In this document: in pieces, positions 21,902 through 32,826 of the stretch
How the letters are laid out: every line of letters starts with the position of its first letter
Numbering within the stretch: the stretch's first letter is position 1
NCBI RefSeq assembly: GCF_019279795.1
Contig: NC_056739.1
Location: 15,402,792 to 15,466,791, forward strand
Source of the DNA: Protopterus annectens
Lineage: Eukaryota; Chordata; Ceratodontiformes; Protopteridae
DNA length: 64,000 nt
Reading direction: 5' to 3'
Notes under the pieces: generated by a model
Seen by the model: only the letters and a program-made list of their open reading frames with translations
Told to the model about the DNA's origin: nothing
Database searches by the model: none
Program-made: the position numbers and the translations under genes

Positions 21902-22054
21902 AAAAGACTGAGGAAATGACGTCGGTCATGCGCATTAGTACCCTGACGTACTGACGTCAGTCTAAGGCGCCATGACCGACGTCAGCCTTATACTCTGGTA
22001 TTCGGGCCGACTGGGACGCGGACTATACCCAATTGTCAGGACTGCAGCAAGGGA
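21902..22054 (-). repeat. DIRS C right inverted terminal repeat, 153 bp
   Basis: Inverse partner of 16631-16783. Beyond it, the outer few bases to 22065 (AGACGAAGAACAT) are specific to this end, as expected for DIRS, whose termini are not symmetric at their outermost bases. Confidence 0.9.
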
Positions 22055-22560
22055 AGACGAAGAACATCGACAACTGAGTGCTTGAAGTTCTGAAATTCTT
22101 CTAGCTGATGTGATAGCCACCAGAAAGAGAGTTTTCCATGATAATAATTTCAAGGAACATGAAGCTGCAGGTTCGAAAGGGGAAAGAATCAAAGAAGCAA
22201 GAACTAAATTTAGGTCCCAAGGAGAAGGAGGATTTCTTATAGGAGGTCTGAGAAGAAAAACTCCTTTCAAAAAGGCTTTGCAAAATTTGTGGGACATTAC
22301 GGCAGATTCAGAAATACCCACATGGAAGTTAGAAATAGCTGCCAATTGAACCTTAAGAGTAGATGGAGATGAACCTGCATGGAAGAGTTCAGCTAGAAAA
22401 TCAAGGACTAGTTGGATGGAAGCGGTGAAAGGATCTATGTCCTTTCCTTGTGCCCAATATGAGAAGCGTTTCCACTTACTCAAATAAATCTTTCGAGTGT
22501 AAGATTTATGGGAAGCTATCAATATATCTCTAACAGAGTGAGATAATTGAGGAAGCCTGG

Positions 22561-24350
22561 CTACGGTTGGAACTGGAGGAACCAAGCAGTGAGGTTCAGA
22601 GAGGGGAGGGAGCGATGAAACTGACCCGACTGGTGGATCAAAAGATCTGGAACTAGGTCCAGATTCCACGGTCGCTCCAAAAGAAATCGATGTAGAAAGG
22701 GGAACCACACTTGTCGAGGCCAGTAAGGAGCAATGAGGATCAATGAGGCCTTCTGAGCGATAGCTTTCTGTATTACTTGAGAGATCAGTGGGAAAGGAGG
22801 AAATGCATACAGAAGTCGCCGGGGCCAAACTTGGACTAGAGCGTCCCTGCTGGGTTGGCCTGGTAAAGGGAATAGAGTGAAATATTCTCTGCACTTGCTG
22901 TTTTGGGGAGTAGCAAAAAGATCGCAGCAAGGCTGACCCCACTTGAGAAAAATTTCTCTCACTACAGAGTCTTTCAGAGACCACTCGTGAGGCATGAGTA
23001 TAGCTCTGCTCAACTTGTCCGCAATGTGATTGGACTTCCGGGATGTGCGTTGCTATCAGAAAACGCTGAGAAGAAATCGCCCATTGCCACAGTCTGAGTG
23101 CTTCTCGACACAGGGGTATGATCTGGTTCCGCCTTGTTTGTTGATGTACCACACTACAGACATATTGTCTGTCTGGATTGCAATCGTTCCCAAGGGAAGA
23201 GAGTCTTGAAGGGCTTGCAACGCTAAAAGCACTGCTCTCATCTCCAGAACATTTATGTGCAAGTGGCATTCGTTTGGTTGCCATGTGCCCTGGACTGTCC
23301 TGCCCTGATAATGCCCCCACCCGATCAGGAGGCATCCGTTGTCAGAGTAGCAACCGGAGGAGGTGGAACAAATGGTCTTCCGACAGGAGCTGGGGAAGAC
23401 ATCCACCACATGAGATGCTTTTTGCACGCTTGCGTGATCATAATGGTGTGAGACATTGGAAGTTCCTGGTATGACCATTGAGTAAAAAGCATCCACTGAA
23501 GGATCCGCATGTGGTATCTGGCCAATGGAAGGAGAGGTATGGCCGCTGCCATGATTCCCAACACCTTTAGAACTAACCTGGCTTTGACTCTGTTGTTGTT
23601 GAGAAGAAGTGACACCAATTTGTGAATGTCTGATATCCTTTGGTTCGTTAGCCTTGCAGACATGTTTATAGTATCTAGATTTGCGCCTATGTAGGTAATA
23701 GTACGACAAGGCGACAAAACAGACTTTTCGCAATTTATTGAAATACCCAGTTCGAAAAGTATAATCTCTGGCCATCAGAAGGAGATGCTTGGTGGGAGCT
23801 GTGAGAAGCCAGTCGTCCAAATATGGAAACACCTGGAATCCTTGTCGTCTCAGGTGAGAAGCTACCACTGCCATGCATTTGGTAAACACCCGGGGGGCAG
23901 TGGTGAGACCAAAGGGCAGGGCCCTGAACTGAAAATGACTGGTTCCCAGCCTGAAGCGGAGGAATCTTCTGGTGCGTCTGTTCATTTTTATGTGATAGTA
24001 CGCATCCCGAAGGTCTATAGAGCACATCCAGTTTCCTTTGCCCAAAAGGGAAGAATGGATTGCAGCGTGACCATCCGAAATCTTGTTTTCTTGACTGATT
24101 TGTTCAAGACACTGAGATCCAAAATGGTCTCCAGTCCCCTGTTTTCTTTGGAACTAAAAGAACCTTGAGTAGATTCCGGATCCTTGTTGGTCTGCTGGCA
24201 CTGACTGAATTGCTCTTTTGCAAGCAGCTTTGAAATTTCCAAAGCTGCTATATCCCTTTGAGCGGTGGAACATCTGGAAGGGATTTTTTGACTGATTTGG
24301 AAAATGAAGAAAGGGGATAGAATAGCCTTGAAATGATGGACTGTACCCAT
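22561..24350 (-). pseudogene. DIRS B pol: RT, RNase H and methyltransferase-like domain
   Basis: RT starts in 24015-24350 (FWAKETGCAL at its end, ILDLSVLNKSV) and continues in 23056-24045 with CSIDLRDAYYHIKMNR, FRALPFGLTTAPRVFTKC and PYLDDWLLTAPTKH (box near 23813-23826). RNase H is present in the same piece, with CHLHINVLEMRAVLLAL and IQTDNMSVVWYINKQGG. The methyltransferase-like domain is open at 22561-23013: CCDLFATPQN, LLYAFPPFPLI and LILIAPYWPRQVWFPFL. Two alternate-frame pieces at 23325-23717 indicate a frameshift between YLDD and RNase H. The order RT-RNase H-methyltransferase, with the recombinase frame overlapping, identifies a DIRS1-type rather than an Ngaro-type element. Confidence 0.8.
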
Positions 24351-26640
24351 TTGTCTTGAGTCAGGGATAGCCAGGCTTCTGGATACAGTGACAATCTTCC
24401 CCCGACTGCCTCCGAAGATGGGCAGTCGGGCAACACCTCAGGGATGCTGAAAGGGCTTGTCAGGGAAGGCTTCCGATTGCCCTGGTTCTGGACCCCCTGC
24501 CCCTAGGGCGCGTCTACCATTGTTATTCCCACCTCTGCCTTTGGTAGGAAAACGACTCTGTGCGTCCGGCGAAGTCCCTTGAGATTGTTTACGGAACCAC
24601 ATCTTCCCACCCTTTTGGCCTTTGGGGTAAGGCCTAGAAGGAGTCGAAAACGGACTCCGGCGGCAGAAAGGGTCTTGCCATCAGTCTCGCACCTAGTCAG
24701 AGTTTCTTTCACTTGAGGACCAAAGAGATGATCCATCAAAAGGGAGTTCGTGAAAGACGTCTTGAAAGGGTCCAAAATTGCATAGCCGCATCCAGGCGTG
24801 CCTACGTAAGGCTACACCTGTCCTTGCGGCTCTGCTCGCTCCATCGGCCGCATAAGAGAGGAGGCATGGAGGAGTTGGATATGGAATTAAGGGTAGCCAG
24901 CTGCATGTTCATTTTTCTTGAAACCCGCAGCTGTAGGATCCTTTAACATTTCACTCGCTTCCTTGATCAAGTCCCTTTGAAGACGAGTGAAATGGCACAG
25001 GTAATTCAGCGACGCATGGTAAATGTCGCTGAGGAGAACATCCGCTTCCATACCTATCCATGGACCTAGATTCCTTGTTAGGTGGATGGACAGGCACTGA
25101 AGGATCAGCCAGTTCCTTCTTTGTGGCAGCAGCTACCACCATAGCATCCACAGAAACTCCTTTTGATAAAAATTGCTTGTCTGATGGAGCTGTGATGAAT
25201 TTAGAGGGTCTCCTGGGAGTGGGGTCCACTGAATCAGGAGCCGTCCATGCCTTCTTAGCAACCACCTGCATGAGGGGTCAAGGGGGACACCCAGGAGGTG
25301 GAAGGACGAGAGCCAAACGCCTCAAGATACACAGATTAGTCCTCCGAAGGGTTGAGGGCTGGCCAATTTCCCCTCTGTTTCAGGATCTCCAGAATGTCTG
25401 CAAATGAGACATCTTCAGAAGGGGAACGGGGAACCCTCAGAATCATCCAGATCTGTGTCTGGCGTGATAGACTCAGGTGAGTCAATGTGTTTCCTCTTGC
25501 ACTTCCTCTTCCGAGGGGCTCTTCTGCCAAATCAGGAGAGGCCTCGGAAGAGGATGAAATCCCACAGGGGCTCCTGAGGAGCTGGCTCTCTGCGGTCCGG
25601 GATGAGGGAGTGAGTCGACTTACCCTGAGGCAGCATAGAGGGAGGCGGACGGAGCCGACTGTGGAGTAGAGCCAGGCTCTAACACACTCCGCATGACCTC
25701 GAATGCACCCCTGTCAGGCAGAGCCAGAGGTCCCGCTCCGAGGAGCTAAGAACCCCTCGGCACCGACAGTGATGGCTCCGAGGTCAATGTCGAGCCGAAC
25801 TCACCAGCGCCGAAGCCCGAGAGGAGAGGGGGTCGGACAAGGGTCGATGCCACTCACCCCTCGAGCCGCGAGGGAAGTCCGGCCGAGATTCCTCCAAAGA
25901 AGAAAATGGAGCCGCAGCGGGCCGAAGACAATTGTCTCGGCTCCGAAGTAATCACAGTCTCGGTTCCGCGACCCGGCTCGAACTCAAAAGAGTCGAAGGA
26001 GGAAGGAGTTGATGGACGGGGCAGGCACCGACTGATGAGTCGGGCTCTGAAGCATCTGGGCTAGTGCCTCGGACTTAAGTAGTCGACTCACTACCCTCTG
26101 AAGGTCATGATCGGACAGCCTCGATGACCTAGAGGAATGAGACCTTTGGCTCCGTTCAGACAGCAGGGAGATCCTGGAGCCGAATGAGCGGAGCCAAGAG
26201 ATGGTGACCTAGACCTCTTTCTAGTTGTCGGCTCCGAAGGTCTGGTCGGAGCCGACACGGTACCTCAATAACCTCGGCTCCGGCCGAGCAGGAGCCACAG
26301 AAACTGTGGACTGAGACTTATCGGCTCCAGCCGGAGCCGATAAAGGCAAAGGTTGAGCAACCTGAGGTCTCGGCTCAGAAGCGGAGCCGAAGACCTCGAT
26401 GCCTTAGAGGGCTTCCCTGTTGAAACTGACAGGGAATCCTCTGGCTTGAATAAGCCTCTCAGAATTAACTTGTTTTTTCTTTCCTGCAGGACCCTGGGGC
26501 TGAAGCCATGGCACACAGCACAGGAGTCCTGCAGGTGCAAAGGCCCCAGACAATAGACACAAGAAGTGTGAGCGTCTGTCAGAGACATTTTCTGACAGCA
26601 CGCATCACACTTCTTGAATCGAGACCTTTGCTTCTTTAGA
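24248..26640 (-). pseudogene. DIRS B gag, zinc-finger N-terminus, frameshifted
   Basis: The N-terminal frame (26265 to about 26640) carries KKCDACCQKM, HTSCVYCLG and CAVCHGFSPRVLQERK, the same cysteine/histidine cluster as other copies. The middle (about 25300-26260) is rich in the CGGCTCCG-type codons that encode serine/arginine/glutamate-rich text. Later pieces at 24951-25530 (ADPSVPVHPPNKESR) and 24503-24775 (LFGPQVKETLTRCETDGKTLSA) match the C-terminal half of gag in D, E and H. Five or more frames are required. This contrasts with the identical terminal repeats of this copy. Confidence 0.7.
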
Positions 26641-26995
26641 CATTTCCTAACTGACAGGTGTACACAAACACACACCCAAACACACAAGTTATACCCTGTC
26701 AGGAAAAATAATAAATTTAGTAGTGATACTAGAATTTAAAGTACAATAAAATTAAAGTAAACTACAAGAAACACAAACACTCCACTAGGGAAGGGAAGGC
26801 CTAAGGGCCCAAAGGAAGAACCAAAGGTTCTTTGGTAAAAGAAACGGAAAATTTAGGGTCGGGGATAAAGTTTTGTAATCTACACTAACTAAGAAGAAAT
26901 TTAACTTAAAAAGGGGTTAAAAGAGTAACTTTTAGAAGAACAAGTTAACACTCACCAGGAACCGGTAGAAGCAACCAACCTCGAAGCTGTAGCGG

Positions 26996-27127
26996 CAAAC
27001 GAGATCTGAGGTAACTCTCGCCTAGCATTGTGGGATATAAGGGGAGCCTCGAGCCGGTGGAACCAACTCTCGAGCTTTTAGAGTGGCCGAGTCGGAGCCG
27101 AGGTCGGCTCCGAACCCATCCAGCAAG
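26996..27127 (-). repeat. DIRS B right inverted terminal repeat (132-bp identical core)
   Basis: Inverse partner of 15594-15725. The element then ends with GAATGAAGGCGAGATAGACA and CTTAACAT, after which L1 sequence resumes. Confidence 0.85.
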
Positions 27128-28030
27128 AATGAAGGCGAGATAGACAACTTAACATCAATCAATCAGAAGAGGTTAGGAAGAACTGGGAAGAAAGACTTGG
27201 TAAGCAATTAACAAAAAAATAATGGAGGGATATATATATGTCTCCCAAATATAGAACGAAATCATGAAGTTTTAGGATCTTTGCCTGGAAGTGTTTACAT
27301 AGATATTTTTATACCCCAAGCAGGTTCCAAAGAATCTTTCCTCATGTAGACAGCAAATGCTGGAGATGTGATGGGGAAGAAAGAGGTAAATGGGAACATA
27401 TTTTCTGAGAGTGTAATGAGTTGGCTGACTTTAGAAATTCTCTGCAGACTGCTCTGTCAGAGATGCAAGGTGAGCAAACTGGAGTGACTAGGGAAATGAT
27501 TTTTTGAGCTATGATACAGAGTTTTAATTGCCTAGACATAGTAAAGCCTTGCAGAGTCTAATTATGATGGATGCCAAAAAAAAAAGAAGTTATGTACTCA
27601 CCATAACATTCCATGTGAGTTGTTCTATCTCACCTTCATTCATCACTGATGGGTTCTGAGCCGATCCCTCAGCTCCGACATGGCCGTTAGCAAGCTTGAG
27701 GTTTACCAAAAGCTCGAGACCTCGCCCCTTATCCCATGATGCACTGCCTGGAATACCTCAGATCTTGTTTGCTGCATGTACTACTTTTGTTAGATAATAA
27801 ATATTCCAACAAAAAATAAAAAGGAATGCATAACCAGGATGAAGCTAGATTCCAGGTCAACTGTCAGCCAGGTGGGGAATGGAGGCAGGGATGTGAGAAT
27901 GAAGGCGAGATAGAACAACTCACATGGAATGTTATGGTGAGTACATAACTTCTTTATGTGAAGTTGTTCAATCTTGCCATTCAGTCATCACTGATGGGTA
28001 GCGTCCCTAGCACCCCAAATCTCGGGTGGC

Positions 28031-29294
28031 TCACGGAAGTACATTTCTCAGGACTATGGACCCAAAAGAGGCCCTGTCCCTGGAGGCCTTATCCACTTTG
28101 TAATGAGTGATAAAGGTATGAGGTTTAGACCAAGTGGCTGCTGCACAAATATTATCTAAAGGCACTTTGGCTTGAAAAGCAGCAGATGTAGATACTGCTC
28201 TGGTAGAATGAACTTTAATCTTTTGAGGCAAAGGCATATTGGCAGCTGAATGAATAAAGGCAATACAATCCGATAACCATTTAGATAGAGTTGTTTTAGC
28301 CACTGGCCTACCTATTCTGGTTTCTGAAAAGGATAAAAAGAGTTGGTCTGATTTCCTAATATCTTTAATTCTGTGCAGATAAAATCTGAGCTGTCTGTGA
28401 ACATCAAGTTTGTGTAGCATATACTCCATTACTCAATGACTTGATTAATATTAGTTTTGAAACAAACTTTAGGCAAAAAGGAAGGATTTGTTTGAGTGAT
28501 ACTCTATCAGGGTGAAAAATCAAATACGGTGGCCTGATAGATAAGGCTTGAAGATCTGACACACTATGGGCAGATGTAATGGCCACTAGAAACAGAGTTT
28601 TCCATAATAAGAACTTAATTTCACAGGATGATGCTGGTTCAAAGGGAGGAAGAATAATCCGGGACAATAGTAAGTTCAGATTCCACGGTGCATAAGGAAC
28701 TTTCACTGGGGGTCTGATGTGGAAGGTCCCTTTGAGAAAGGCTCTAGACAGCTTATGGGCCATAATGTTAAATCCGTCTATTCCTAGGTGAAAGTTAGCA
28801 ATGGCAGCCATTTGAACTCGTACTGTAGCTGCTGCTGAAACTTTGATGAAAATCACGGTAAGGAATTCTAAGATGGAGGACATGGGTGCTTTATAAGGGT
28901 CAATGTTCTGTTTGGAGGCCCATAAAGAAAATCTTTTCCATTTGCTGAGGTATAATCTTCTGGTGGAAGGCTTTTGGGAAGACAACAAGATGTGTCTCGT
29001 CTCATGAGAAATATTATCAAGCCTTGCTATGAGGGGAACTGGAGCAGCCAAGCTGTGAGCTACAGAGACTGTAGAGAAGGATGGAGGTTCCCAGACAGAT
29101 GTGTCAGCAGGTCTGGAACCAGGTCCAGAATCCATGGTTCCTCCACTAGGTGCTGAAGTAGGAATGGGAACCAAATCTGCCGAGGCCAATGAGGGGCTAT
29201 TAGAATCATAGCCCTCCTTAGCAACGAAGCTTTCTGTAGAACCTTTGAAATCAGAGGGATTGGTGGAAATGCATAGAGAAGACCCGGGGGCCAA
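28031..29294 (-). pseudogene. DIRS D tyrosine recombinase, catalytic Arg lost
   Basis: The N-terminal and central part is open at 28404-29294 (SSQKPSTRRLYLSKWKRFSLWA), and the C-terminal part is open at 28031-28429 with LDVHRQLRFYLHR, HSTRAVSTS (HxxR intact) and PHTFITHYKVD (Tyr intact). The first catalytic block reads SAHSVSDLQAL instead of SARRVSELQAL, so the first catalytic arginine is gone. A frame change lies at about 28420-28490. The gene is inactive. Confidence 0.8.
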
Positions 29295-30795
29295 TCATGT
29301 ACAAGTGAAACCTTGGGGACTCCCCTGAAGGGAGGATCAGGGCAAAATAGCCTCTGAATTTGGTGTTTAGGTGACTGGCAAAAAGATCTCAGCAAGGCTG
29401 GCCCCATTTGCAGAAAATCCTGTCCGCTATCTCTTGTTTGAGGGACCACTTTGTGAGGCAATAAAATTGCCTTACTCAGTTTGTCTGCTATCACGTTGGA
29501 TCTTCCCGGGATGTGCTTTGCCAACAGAAAACGCTGGGAGGATACAGCCCACTGCCAAACTCTGAGGGCATAAGGGGTAAGATCTGGTCCCACCTTGTTT
29601 GTTCAAATACCAGATCACTGACATGTTGTCTGTCTGAATTGCAATTGTCCTATGAGGAAGAGAGTCTTGGAAGTACTGCAACGCCAAAAGTACTGCTCTC
29701 ATCGAAAGGATGTTGATATGCAAATGTAACTCCTGTTCCGTCCATGTGCCTTGGACAGTCCTCTCCTGATAATGCCCCCCCACCCTATCAGGGAGGCGTC
29801 CGTGGTCACAGTGGCTACTGAAGATGGGCGACCTACGGTTACATGAAGAGACATCAACAACCACTGAAGGTCCTTCTTGCATGAGTTTGTGATCAATATT
29901 GTATGACTCATGGGAAGTTCCTGGTAAGACCATTGAGTGAAAAGTAACCACTGAAGTATTCTCATATGCATTCTCGCTAGAGGAATGGCTATGATTGCAG
30001 CAGCCATCAGAACCAAAATTTTTAACAATTCTGATGCTGGTGCTTTCGTCTTTGATACTAGAGAGCTGATTTGATGACATAGCAAAGGGATTCTTTCTAA
30101 TGGTAGCCTTAAAGTGATGGCTGAGGTGTCTAACTCTGCTCCTATAAAGTTCATATGCTGCAATGGTGATAAGGCAAACTTTTTGAAGTTGATGGTAATG
30201 CTCAATTGATTGTAGAGAGAGTGTGGTCTCTTGATTGAACTAGTTGATGCCTGGTGGTGGTGGAAAGGAGCCAATCGTCTAAATATGTAAACACCTGGAA
30301 TGCAAGATGCCTCAGGTGAGCCGTTACCACAGCCATGCATTTGGGGAACACTCTGGGGGCTGAAGTGAGACCAAAGGGCAGGGCTCGAAACTGATAATGA
30401 CCGTCTCCCAGCCAGAAACGCAGGTGCTGTCTGGATGCCCTGTCCATTTTTATGTGGTAATAAGCATCCTTGAGATCTATCGAGCACATCCAACTGTCTT
30501 TCCCTAAAAAGGGAAGAAGAGACTGAAGTGTGACCATCATGAACTTCTCCTTTACAAATTGTCTGCTGAGGTCCAATATAGGTCTCCAGTCTCCTGTTTT
30601 CTTTGGTACTACAAAGAACCTTGAGTAAGTTCCGGATCCTGTTTGTTCTGCTGGGACTGGCTGGATGACTCTTTTTTTTCTAGCAACTTTTGGTCCTCTG
30701 AAGTTGCTTGTGGTACGTCCGGGATTTTCCTTAGGGTTTTTGGGAAGGAGGTGAATGGTATGACATATCCTCTGGAAATTATTCTCTGTCCCCAT
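29060..30795 (-). pseudogene. DIRS D pol: RT, RNase H and methyltransferase-like domain
   Basis: RT starts near 30700 with VVPKKTGDWRPILDLS and continues with MCSIDLKDAYYHIKMDRAS, FRALPFGLTSAPRVF and TYLDDWLLSTTTRH (box near 30270). RNase H (29472-30080) has LHINILSMRAVLLALQ, where the usual glutamate of LEMRAV is replaced by serine, and IQTDNMSVIWYLNKQGG. The methyltransferase-like part at 29060-29593 keeps LLYAFPPIPLI and MILIAPHWPRQIWFPFL. Multiple frame changes break the polyprotein. Confidence 0.75.
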
Positions 30796-32140
30796 TTGTC
30801 ACTGGAGATTTTTAGCCAGGCGTAGGGATACAGGGATAAGTGACCCCCGACTGCCTCCAGAGTAGGACAGTCGGGCTTCCCTTCAGGGACACTGATAAGG
30901 TTGACCAGAGAACTGATCTCTGTCAACTTGATGTTGCGGGCCCCCTCTGCTGCGACAGCGGCGTCTTCCATTACTACCCCCTCCTCTGCCTCTAAAGGGG
31001 GGTATCAGCATGGGTGTCGGTGACTGTGTGACATTTTTGGAACCACATCTTGCCTCCTTTAGTGCCTTTGGGATAAGGCCATGTAGGGGTGACAAAACGG
31101 ACTCCGATGGCTGACAAGAGTCTTCCCGTCTTGCTCACTCCTGGTGAGAGTTCCCTTCACTGGAGACCCGAAGAGACTAGTGCCATCGAATGGGGCATTG
31201 ATGAAAGAAGACTTGTGGGGTTCCATGAAGGAACATAGGCGCATCAAGGACTGTCTACATAAGGCGATTCCTGAACCTGCAGCCCTACTCGAACTCTCGG
31301 CTGCATAAGAAATGAGCCTCATGAATGTTTTTACTATGGAGTTAAGGGTAGCAAGCTGGGTGGTCACTTTGTTGGCAACTCGCGTAGCTACAGAACCCTA
31401 GAGAGTATCTTCTAACTCCTTGAGGAGATTTCTCCGTAGTCTAGTAAAGTGGGTCAGGTAGTTCAGCGATCACAATGAAAATGTCTCTGAACTGAAGATG
31501 CATTTCCCGTATCGGTCCATAACCCAAGAATCTCTGTTAGGGGGATGGACCGATGAAGAAGTCTCAGATAATTCCTTCTTGGTGGCTGCTGCCACCACCA
31601 TGACATCAACAGGCACTCCTTTAGTCAGAAACTGCTTGTCCGCGGGGGCAGAGATTAATTTATTAGGCCTCTGGGGAACAGGCTCCGTCACGTCCGATGA
31701 CTCCCATGCCCTACGAGAGACCATCTGCATGAGCTCATCATAGGGTGGAGACACCCAAGAGGTGGAAGGTTGAGACCCAAAAGCCTTCAGTAGTACTGAG
31801 ACATCCTCAGTAGGGCTTTTGGACTGCCAATCACCCCTCTGCCTAAGGATTTCAAGTATCTCCGCAAAGGAGATATCCTCAGAGGGGGATCGTGGGGACC
31901 CTTCTGACTCATCTAAGTCAGTGTCTGATGTCAGAGACTCCTGTGGGGAGTCTAAGTGTCTCCTCTTACACACCCTCTTCCTGGGAACCTCTTGAGTGAG
32001 GATTTCTGGAAAGGTCTCAGAAGAGCAAGGAACACCCTGTGAGGTTACCTGAAGCTCAGGGTCTCGACGGTGGGCTGGGATGACAGGAACAGAAGCAGAC
32101 CCAGGAGCTATACGGGAAGAAGAAGCTAGATGGGAAAAAG
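30609..32140 (-). pseudogene. DIRS D gag, N-terminus deleted
   Basis: The surviving pieces are 31470-31973 (KRRHLDSPQESLTSDTDLDE, SEDISFAEILEILRQRGDW, GVPVDVMVVAAATKKELSE, VHPPNRDSWVMDRYGK), 31059-31367 (SSRAAGSGIALCRQSLMRLC) and 30883-31095 with a glycine/arginine-rich RGRGGGSNGRRRCRSRGG near the C-terminus. The zinc-finger N-terminus is absent, because upstream sequence passes directly into the 5' leader at about 32140. Confidence 0.7.
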
Positions 32141-32826
32141 GAGTAAACAGTAAATAACAATAAATAAAAATTAGTTATTTGAAAGAAATAATTTAACTTG
32201 CGTAAATCCTATTTTTATCCAAAAAGGAATCGAGCTCTGGAAACACATGAGATCTGTGCTGCAGCAAACTAGATCCAAGGTATTCCAGGCAGTGCATCAT
32301 GGGATAAGGGGCTAGGTCTCGAGCTTTTGGTAAACCTCGAGCTTGCTAACGGCCGTGTCAGAGCCGAGGGATCAGCTCTGAACCCATCAGTGATGAATGA
32401 ATGGCGAGATTGAACAACTTCACATGAAATAACTAGAAAATGGAAATTAAAATCTAAAGCAACTTTACTAGAAGTAACAAAAACAGTAACAGAAATAAAA
32501 CAACTGGAACTGGGATCTTTAGAAAAGAGTAGGAGTAAATTACACAGGAAAAAAATGGGAAATGAGAGACCACTACACACAGAGCAGGAACGATTTTTAA
32601 CAGAAGACAGGATCTGAATGAGCTATGTAATGGCTGACTGACAATAACTGGATATATTAAAAGTGATGTATAATGTTTGCAGCTACAGTTGTGTTGGCAC
32701 AGCTTGTAAGGTATGTTTGCAATTGAGATTGTGCTGCTATGATTTATTATAATTTCTATAAATATAAGATTGTGTCACACATAATAATTTAATAAAGATG
32801 TTTCTTGTAAGAAAAAAAAAAAGAAA

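Larger units (their letters stand above)
16589..22065 (-). mobile_element. DIRS-type retrotransposon C, young copy inside B
   Basis: About 5.5 kb, inserted in the recombinase gene of B. Its left terminus is at 16589 (GTACAGTTTTGTACC) and the right one ends in GAAGAACAT at about 22065. The inverted repeats 16631-16783 and 21902-22054 look identical over 153 bp. The internal complementary region is at about 16946-17042. The family differs from B in terminal sequence (GACGTCGGTCATG-type motifs) and protein sequence. It has the longest open recombinase frame in the window. Because it lies inside B and its repeats match exactly, it is among the newest insertions here. Confidence 0.9.
16056..23335 (-). 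pseudogene. DIRS B tyrosine recombinase, disrupted by DIRS C
   Basis: The N-terminal and central part is one open frame from 23335 down to the C insertion point at about 22066. It contains SHKSYTRKIYLSKWKRF and the intact first catalytic arginine block SARRISELQAL. After element C the gene resumes at 16589 with HKDRVSLRTNPSFLPKV and LDVHRQLRYYLDR. A frameshift at about 16250 leads into the C-terminus, with HSTR (HxxR motif) and the presumed nucleophile region PHTFISHYKLD. The N-terminal half overlaps the methyltransferase and RNase H frames on the same strand, as usual in DIRS. Before C inserted, the recombinase would have had all catalytic residues but for the frameshift. Confidence 0.8.
15538..27155 (-). 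mobile_element. DIRS-type retrotransposon B, carrying DIRS C inside
   Basis: The element runs from the left terminus (AGAAGTTATGTTCTTACC, 15538) to the right terminus (CAACTTAACAT, 27145-27155). The two inverted terminal repeats look identical by eye over 132 bp. An internal complementary region lies at about 15929-16024. Subtracting element C, B is about 6.1 kb. It interrupts L1 ORF2: L1 coding sequence stops at about 15537 and continues at 27156. Genes on the minus strand are gag (about 24250-26640), pol (22561-24350) and a recombinase split by C. Confidence 0.9.
12807..27560 (+). pseudogene. L1 ORF2, interrupted by DIRS B and internally deleted
   Basis: L1 ORF2 encodes an AP endonuclease and reverse transcriptase. 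The endonuclease start is at 12807 (RLNINGLTDNTKKKRVLNYI, LQETHLE) and its end is near 13370-13500 (FTYYSPRRKNWARLDKIY, ITISDHAAI). RT motifs appear at 14190-14640 (YRPISILNYDYKV, DQCGFVEGR, GLDAEKTFDGVSWDF). At about 14650 the sequence jumps straight to YLGVWI, which normally lies downstream of the catalytic YADD box, so several hundred bases including the active site are deleted. The later region is at 14863-15300 (DFIWEG, QGGLGLSDLKGY). The C-terminal CWRCDGEERGKWEHIF motif follows DIRS B at 27345-27410. Confidence 0.8.
27585..32426 (-). mobile_element. DIRS-type retrotransposon D, internally deleted, in L1
   Basis: Left terminus AGAAGTTATGTACTCACC at 27585, right terminus ACAACTTCACAT ending at about 32425. 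Internal complementary region at 27897-28001. The termini share the B/E/H family pattern (GAGCCGATCCCTCAGCTCCG and its inverse). Length is 4.8 kb because about 1 kb of the 5' gag region, including the zinc finger, is missing near 32135. The repeats differ at several sites, so D is older than B or C. L1 3' sequence flanks both sides (27156-27584 and 32427-32826). Confidence 0.85.
1443..32826 (+). mobile_element. L1-type LINE split by three DIRS insertions
   Basis: One L1 copy can be followed in four pieces: 1443-3456 (ORF1 and inter-ORF spacer), 12765-15537 (ORF2 endonuclease, reverse transcriptase and downstream region), 27156-27584 (ORF2 C-terminal cysteine motif) and 32427-32826 (3' UTR and poly-A-rich tail, AATAAAG then an A-run at 32811-32826). 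Pieces are in order and on one strand, and total about 5.6 kb, close to a normal L1 length. DIRS A, B and D sit in the gaps. The 5' end is truncated within ORF1. No clear target-site duplication was found, partly because the flanking DIRS Z is damaged. Confidence 0.8.

Noticed and set aside
22110..22349. Plus-strand open frame in DIRS B
   Set aside because: Mirror of the recombinase gene on the other strand; similar mirrors occur in the same place in other copies (for example 53745-54005).
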